64,000 nucleotides of DNA. Source: Ceratotherium simum simum. Taxonomy: Eukaryota; Chordata; Mammalia; Perissodactyla; Rhinocerotidae. Location: contig NW_004454181.1 of assembly GCF_000283155.1 (NCBI RefSeq), positions 28,341,258 to 28,405,257 of the forward strand. The letters are read 5' to 3'. The stretch's first letter is position 1. Each line of letters opens with the position of its first letter. Of this stretch, positions 57,390 to 64,000 are shown piece by piece. Made by a program: the position numbers and the translations under genes. Under the pieces are notes generated by a model. The model worked only from the letters and a program-made list of their open reading frames with translations. It made no database searches and was not told the origin of the DNA.

Positions 57390-57640
57390 GGATAAGTGCC
57401 TGGGCTTTGTCATTAGATAGACATGAGTTTAGATTCAGGCTCTACCAATGACTGATTGTGTATGACTTTGGGCAAGTTCCTGATTATCTGAGCATCAGTT
57501 TCTTCTTTGCACAGGAATAATGAGGGCACATCCCCCAGAGTGTTGTTGTGAGGCTTCAGTGGGTTGAAGCTCATAAATAGTGGAGTCTAGTCCCTGGTGT
57601 ACCGTAAGCGCTCACTGAAGTGTAGCTGTTACTATTATTA
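57390..57640 (+). mobile_element. MIR SINE
   Basis: Contains ttagattcaggctctaccaatg, gactttgggcaagttcctg and taccgtaagcgctcactg. Confidence 0.8.
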
Positions 57641-58059
57641 CTCTGAATTCCATGACATTTGTAATTCTGAAGCTGCATGTAGAGTCATATGGAAAGGGTG
57701 TTGAGGAACCAGGGGTGGGGAAGTGGTGAAGGTGGCTGTTCCCATGTCAGCTGTCTAACCCTGAAAGGGACCAGTTATGAACACTATTCAGAAGATGGAG
57801 ATGATAAGGGATTTGGTTACGGAGTCAGAGGAGATATACATGATGAGCATGGGTAGGAAATGGCATTTAGTTGTCATTCAGTATCTTGTTATGGAACGCC
57901 TAAAATCCTCTCTACCTTCTCCAGTTCATGAGTGTCCTATGCAATAGTCACATTTCACCTTCTAAGAGGGTAAAGAGACACAACTTTATTGAGCACCTAA
58001 GATATGTAAGTACTACCTTGACACTTTACCTATCTTATAACATTTAACCCTTAAAAGAA

Positions 58060-58235
58060 GTATTAGCTGGATTGAATCCTAGCTTCCCAACTTGCCAGCT
58101 CTTGGGCAAGTTAATTAACTTCTCTGAGCCTCAGTTTCTTCATGAGTAAAATAGAGGTGTTAATGCTACCTAACTTATGAGGTTGCATCATTTAAATAAA
58201 ATTGTGTATATAGTAGCAATTAGAACACCACCAGG
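58060..58235 (+). mobile_element. MIR SINE
   Basis: Contains gctcttgggcaagttaattaac and ctgagcctcagtttcttcatg. Confidence 0.8.
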
Positions 58236-58239
58236 CAGA

Positions 58240-58400
58240 AAACTGGTAGTTTTTATTATCATTTTCGTTGTTATTTTATATACTAAGCCCATGTTATGGA
58301 TAAGTCAAATGAGGCTTAAGAAGACTGAGTTTCTGAACCAAGGTCGTGCAAGTAATAACGAGCAGAGCCAGGATACAAACATAATTTGCCCATCTTGAGA
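58240..58400 (-). mobile_element. MIR SINE, antisense
   Basis: Contains atgttatggataagtcaaatg, caaggtcgtgcaagtaataac and gcagagccaggatac; it faces the MIR at 58060 as an inverted pair. Confidence 0.65.
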
Positions 58401-59289
58401 ATCCATACTCTATTTTTCTGCCTGTGTAGAAGGTAAGAGACAGAAGCAATGCCATCAAATTTTGAAGAGATACTCCCTCTGATATTAGAAGAAATTTTGT
58501 AATATGTGTGAGTATCCTGCTAGCCTGGATGGATAGCCATTTAAATTGGTCTGGAGCCTTGGATGAAAGGTCAGACATTATCTCTGTTTTTAAAAAACTT
58601 GGCTGAGATCAGATAATTTAATTTCAATTGAGTCTTTCTCAGTATTGAATGCCATTAGGGGGTTACGTCATTTCATTCCAGTCCTGGTCCCCAAATTAGC
58701 ATGGTAACATTAGTATATGATCTTCCTGTCAACAGGGTCCAAATGGGGGCCCATATGCCACTGTTTAATGATGAAATTCTTGGCCAGAACACAAACCACA
58801 CTCCTTCACCCCACATTCTTTCTCCAAAGCCTTATAGCAATCTCTCTTTATCATCCTTAGGAACTTGCCATGGAGGAGACCGTGAGTCATCCGTTACTAA
58901 GGCTCTGTGAAAGGGAAGTTGAGCCAGGGTTTCATAATTTCAACTGAAAAGCCCCCGGCTGGCTAAGCCAAGGCACCATATCTGGTGGGACCTCTTGTCC
59001 CAGCCGGCCAGACAGTGGGCAGTTGGTGGAGGGGATGTGAGTCAATGGAAGGAACCAGGAAAGAGTAGTCTTATCAGGGTCACTCTTATTACTGCGTCTC
59101 TTTTCCTCAACACAGAGCCTTCCGGAAACATTGAGCTTATAAAAGTGAAAGGCCAAAGTCATTCCAGAATTCTGTCTCATCTAATAGTAGCCCTCACAGT
59201 GGAGAGCAGTCTCTCTTTATTTTCTAATTTCCTGGCATTTATTTGCTATTCAAACCTTCCTACTGCAGCTGACGGTTTCACTTGAGGGA

Positions 59290-59440
59290 GCCGGTATGAT
59301 GGAAACAACCATGGATTCTGATTCCACCTTGAATTCTGCCCTCACCAGCTGGGTGACTTCTGGCAAGCCACTTACCCTCTGGGTTTCAAATTTCTCATGA
59401 AACAAATGCCCTTGCCTATCTCACAGACACAAAATTTTAT
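59290..59440 (+). mobile_element. MIR SINE
   Basis: Contains accagctgggtgacttctgg, gccacttaccctctgggttt and catgaaacaaatgcccttgc. Confidence 0.65.
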
Positions 59441-59689
59441 TTATTCACTTGACAAAGGTTTTTGCCCTGCTAGAGGAGAGAGAAATAAATCAATTTTGTT
59501 CACTTGCCTTTGATGGCTTCCATGTTAATAAGTGGGAAAAGACATAGTTACAAAAACTAGAAAGCCAAGCAAAAAGTGGTAAGCCCGGGAGGTTAAGACA
59601 CAATGTTCTAAAATGTATAGCACTGGGCACCAAATGCAAAGTATTATTATTACTATTGTTTGTCCAGTACTCCAGGTGGGAAGTCACCT

Positions 59690-60295
59690 CTGATTTCTTT
59701 ACTATCTCTGCCTCTTCCATTTAGTCTCCAAATTCTCTCCTTTTGAAAAGATTTATGTATCGTCTTTTCTCTCCAGTTTCACTGCCACCTCTTAGGGCTC
59801 ATTCCCCATCACCTCATACTAGATAACTACCACTATCTTCTAATTCTTTTCCCTTTATATCTGTATAGGTTAATCTATTTTTTTAAATCACACATATACA
59901 CACAACAGCTAACAAAAAGAAAAAGTAAAGTAACACCCCCCTAAAATTTTCAATATTCAACAACTCTACTCAAAAGCTTAAAGTGGTTCCTGGTTGCTCA
60001 ACATGTCGTCCACGCCCACAACACAATACCCAGCTCAGTAGAACGAGGACAAATGGCCCCGTCCCACTTCCTTTTCCAGCGCTCAGGTCCGTATGTGACT
60101 TCTCCCTGCTCTGCTGCAGCCCACTCGGCTTTTCTCCCACCACTTGCCACTTAAAGCCAAGGCCTAGTTCATGGACTACCTTGTCTGTGAAGCCTAATCC
60201 AGCCCACCTGGGTCTAGGTCCACAGGACCTAATGCCTTGGGGCAACAACCATAATCTGCAAGGAAGGATGTTCTCAGGCCCACAGACAAAAGAGA
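59690..60295 (+). mobile_element. L2 LINE fragment
   Basis: Contains gtctccaaattctctcc, aaagcttaaagtggttcctgg, ctgctctgctgcagcccactc and cttgtctgtgaagcctaatcc, matching L2 order with gaps. Confidence 0.5.
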
Positions 60296-61644
60296 CACGT
60301 CCCAACTAGCTGTCTCAGCATAAAACCACCACTACCAACAAACAGTACAAAGTAAAATTACCCTCCAATTGACAAAGACCTATGAGTCCATATAAATAGT
60401 ATACGTGAGATGGTATCTCAAGAGATAAAAAAATGAAACAACCTTATTAGTCATCTTAGGAATGTAAGGGATAATTGTTATCAATTTCATCATTGTTCTG
60501 ATCTTCATTCAGACAAACTTTCATTCAACATTCGCTGTATGCCAGGCATTGTGCTAGGTGCTAATAGTGTAAAAAAAAAAAAAAAACTTGGGATTTGTTA
60601 TGGCAGTCTCTGTGGGCCTGATCTTGGGGCCGAAGGTAAAATGGTAGAGACTCTATTGCATGCATTCTGTGGCTGCTTTTACCTCTGAGTGCTGGTCACT
60701 GCAGCCGGCCTGGACTGGTGGTTAATCTTCTGGACGGACATGCAGATCCAGACACCTGTGCCAGTGGGAAACCAGTGAGTTGCTCTAGGACCCTAAATGA
60801 GTCTCTTGAGGGTGTGACAAAGCATCATACCAACTAGGGCATCTGGAAACCCAATACTGATCACTACACACCAGCAAGTTTCATCTTTCTCTTTTCCTCA
60901 TCAAGTGTAAACTACACTGCAACAATTTTATTGTAGTTCTAACATTTAGGAATTAATAAAACTCTTTGAGAGTCTGATAAAATCTATGGCCTTTCTTCCA
61001 AAAATCTGGACATATGCACAGAATTTTTAGTGCATTTCCAAGAAGTTCATTTATTCCCAGCAGTAAAAACCCAAGGTTAAAATAAAAATCCCTGCTTTAA
61101 TGTGAGATTGTGGATACAACAATATTGACTTGAATAAATCACAGAGTCATCCCTATTGTCCTGTCTCTGGTTAGTGATGTATTTATCTCAAAGTCATAAA
61201 TACAGTCTCCAAGTGCCATTGTTGTCAGCAGAATGATTTTGTTGTAAAGATCATATTTCTTCACATAACATCTTTCTTTCCTCCACATAGCTCTACGGAA
61301 ATTATCTCATACATAGTTACAGATTCCCTATGACCTAGATAAAGGAATGTGTCATTGCCTTCATGTACAGACTCAAACACAAAGTCTGAGAGTTTTAGCA
61401 AATGGCTGAGACCTTGGTGAATCACTGAATCCAATCAGAAATAAGAATTATTTCACTCAATAGAGATTTATGGCATGCCTACTATGTGTCAGGCACTGTA
61501 CTAGGCCTTGGGTCCACTAAATCTCAGACTGCTATCTTGTCCCCAAGTCTGTGGCAAGAGCAAAAAGCCTATTCTCTTTGGAAATTGACTGGAATAAATA
61601 CAGCATCCCTAACTCAGTGATAACATCTTATATTTTAACAGAAT

Positions 61645-61775
61645 ACATGCAAGCAATAGAGTGTGGGTTGGCACAGTTTCTGGAAGCAGACAAAATTGGA
61701 TTCAACTCCTGGTTTCAGTTACTTAAGCACTTGAGGTTTAGTTTCCTTATCTGTAAAACTGAAATTATTTCTAGA
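61645..61775 (+). mobile_element. MIR SINE fragment
   Basis: Contains aaattggattcaactcctgg and gtttccttatctgtaaaactg. Confidence 0.7.
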
Positions 61776-61777
61776 GC

Positions 61778-62022
61778 AAGGGTCAGCAACCACAGTGGGC
61801 CAAGTCCAGCCATCGACCTGTTTTGGCGTGACCTTTGAGCTAAAAATTGTTTTTACATTTGTAAAGTGTGTAAAAACAAACAAAACTCAACAATAGCAAA
61901 AAACTAAACTGACAAAAAACAAAAAAGAAGAATTTGCAGCAGAGACTGTATGTGGCCCCAGATCCTGAAATACTTACATCAAGCCTTTATAGAAAACGTT
62001 TTCTGATTCCTGTTCTAGAATC
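61778..62022 (+). mobile_element. hAT-type MITE
   Basis: Starts gcaagggtcagcaaccacag and ends ttctgattcctgttctaga, with internal gactgtatgtggcccc, as in a common Charlie-derived MITE. Confidence 0.65.
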
Positions 62023-62250
62023 AGCATGCCTATGTTTGCATCCTTGTGGCCTCTTACCAGCAGCATGATCTTGAGCAAATTACTACACTTCTGTGTCTAA
62101 TTTTCCTCATATGTCAAATAGGGATGATGATAGTACTTATTTCACATGATGTAAGGGTTATATATGTTAATATATATAAAATGCTGAGACTGGAGGCTGG
62201 TATATGGTAAACACTTAAGAAATGTTAGCTATTGTTATTAATATCATTAT
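62023..62250 (+). mobile_element. MIR SINE
   Basis: Contains gcagcatgatcttgagcaaat, gtcaaatagggatgatgatag and ggtaaacacttaagaaatg. Confidence 0.75.
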
Positions 62251-62389
62251 TACCATCATCACCAATTCTTCGAAAGATGTTTGTGAGTATTAAATGAGAT
62301 GGTGTCTCATGAACACCTAGTATGGTGCCCTTCTCATGGTAGGCACTCAATAAATGCCAGCTCACCTTGTTATCATCACCACCATCGCC

Positions 62390-62570
62390 ATCATTATTGT
62401 AGTTTTCAAAGCTCTTCCATATACATCATCTCATTAGAAGCTCCCAACAGTCCAGAGGTTGGTGTTATGATCTCCCTCTAATAAATGAGAAACTGAAGCT
62501 CAGAGAAGTAATGGGATAGACACTGAGCCAGGAAGAGGCAGAATATGGATTAGCACTAAATTTTGTGTTC
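62390..62570 (-). mobile_element. MIR SINE, antisense
   Basis: Contains atacatcatctcattagaagc, aataaatgagaaactgaagc and gccaggaagaggcagaatatgg. Confidence 0.75.
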
Positions 62571-64000
62571 TGGGCCATTGCATCCTCTTTCCACCATGTT
62601 GCCTCTCCATCAAAACATTTGAGGATCTGTTGTTTGTTAGTTTTCTCCAAATGATATGCTTTGAGGACTGGGAGCCTGACAAGGCAGGCAAACATGACTG
62701 TGTTCTTCCCTGGCAGGGCTCTGCAGACAGGAAGCTGGGATAATTGGATTCCAGCTATTCGGTCTTAGGACTGCATATGTAACTAGCCAACTACTGATGA
62801 CCAAGCCTAATGGAAAAAGCCCTGACCAAACAAACACAGCCCCCCTGCAGGACCTCATTGTTTATGCTGCAGAGAGTGAAATTCATCAACAGCAGCCAAC
62901 ATCCTTCTAAGAGTTCCTATCCAGGACAGAGAAGGCTTCAGAATGTGCCAGAGCTTAGTCTGCCGTTAGGGACAAGCAGAGGTACCTGGAGTAGGGAAGT
63001 GTGAGGCGAGGAGCCAGAACATTTTTGACAGCAGAGCTGGTGTGATCAGATCAGAACTGTATTTTATTTGGTTTTGGGCAAAGGCTAAAACACATTTGAG
63101 CAAAGTGTGCACTCAGAGTGATGTTGAAAGCAAGTTATTAAGATCATAGTGGCACGGCATTAGAGTGGGCTGGTGACTATAAAAATAGGTAACATTTCAA
63201 AGTTACCCTATGAAAGCAGTCCCTGTCATTTCCACCCAACTTTAGCTCAGACATTTTTTTAAGTCAGTAGATTCAAGTAGACTCTGGGGTTGGGCAGTAT
63301 GTAAGGTTGTGTTTCCTGATGTTGTTGCTGCAAAAATAATGAAAATTACCCTTAAGACGCGTCAGCATTGCTCCTGATGTATAGGGCAGAATAAATGGAA
63401 GTGCGTTTGTAAATAAGGATTTGCCACACCAGGAGAAGCTAATGACCTGCCTGTGATCATGGCAGTAAGCTTTGCTTTCACACTGCTCTGCGACTTGCTC
63501 CCTAACTGTTGTCCAGGAACATAGAGGTCTCAGTCTGAGGAAGAGGATGATATGACCTCTATGCCCAGGGAAGACACTCTTGTGGATCCCTTTGTTGGGC
63601 CAGATATATCTTCTCTTCTGAGCCTATGGCAAATGAAAGATATTAACTCAATATTTGTGGATAAGACCATTTTAAGTAACAAAGAGTTCCTTCAAGAGTA
63701 ATGGGGGTGGAGTTAGTCAGGGAAGCCAGTGTTCTTAGAATGTCAAATCAGGTTGCAGGAGCTATCTAGCTGTTGGAAGCACTCTGAGCCATTATTCTGG
63801 GAGCCCAGCTCTCTGCCTGGCCTCTGCCCTCTGTCTACCATCAACCCTTGTCTTCGAGTTTTCCTAACACCTGCTGCCAGATAGTTGGCTAACCACCAAC
63901 CAATCCCTGGCCTGTCACATTGCCATCCAAACAACAGCCAAGGCACCCCACAGTATGCTTTTTGTGTCTCAGCTCTGTACCAAGCAACCCGGCTAAGGCC

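Larger units (their letters stand above)
53981..64000. other. HTR4 downstream region or distal intron
   Basis: No exon of a recognised gene was seen on either strand. The region holds MIR, L2 and hAT-type repeats. In human, longer HTR4 transcripts extend about 30 kb past the (b) tail and FBXO38 lies beyond that on the opposite strand; this is recall. The window probably ends before that gene. Stretches 53990-55100, 55600-56160, 56760-57380, 57650-58050, 58420-59280, 60300-61640 and 62580-64000 contain nothing I can name. Confidence 0.6.

Overview
This is a mammalian genomic window holding most of the coding part of one large multi-exon gene, the serotonin receptor HTR4 (5-HT4), on the + strand. 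Six SINEs have the tRNA-like head, the 'ccccaaagccccagtag' body and the target-site duplications typical of the equine repetitive elements (ERE) of horses and other Perissodactyla. The source is therefore most likely a horse, another equid, or a rhinoceros or tapir relative. Assigning the clade rests on recalling the ERE family and was not searched.

Layout. 1-4328: intron upstream of the first exon seen here; the exon with the start codon is not in the window. 4329-4454: residues 9-51 (TM1). 5726-5926: TM2 and TM3. 23611-23764: DRY motif and TM4. 24962-25003: a 42-nt cassette exon matching the rare human 5-HT4(h) insertion in extracellular loop 2. 26282-26850: TM5-TM7 and the proximal tail up to Leu358, where the known receptor isoforms diverge. 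50389-50479: the 5-HT4(b) C-terminus with its stop. 52085-52124: a second C-terminal cassette matching the human (c) isoform, apparently frameshifted. About 50480-53980: 3' UTR with a candidate poly(A) signal. 53981-64000: no exon recognised; human HTR4 has further distal 3' exons, so this may still be intronic for some isoforms.

All constitutive junctions have AG acceptors and GT donors and their phases agree, so exons 4329-26850 plus 50389-50479 encode residues 9-388 without a break. The ligand Asp100, the Cys93-Cys184 disulfide pair, DRY, CWAP, NPFLY and the CC palmitoylation site are all visible.

The rest is intron and flank filled with old repeats (MIR, L2, L3/CR1, L1, MER5-type hAT elements, an MLT1-like LTR), the six ERE copies, microsatellites, two minisatellites and two unusual inverted repeats. 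No second functional gene, RNA gene, CRISPR array or new biological system was found. The most interesting points are the conserved loop-2 cassette exon, an L3 LINE ending at the splice acceptor of the (b) tail, the frameshifted (c) tail, a (TG)15 tract at an acceptor, and two template-switch-like palindromes. Repeat family names come from recall of consensus sequences; their boundaries are approximate unless target-site duplications are given.
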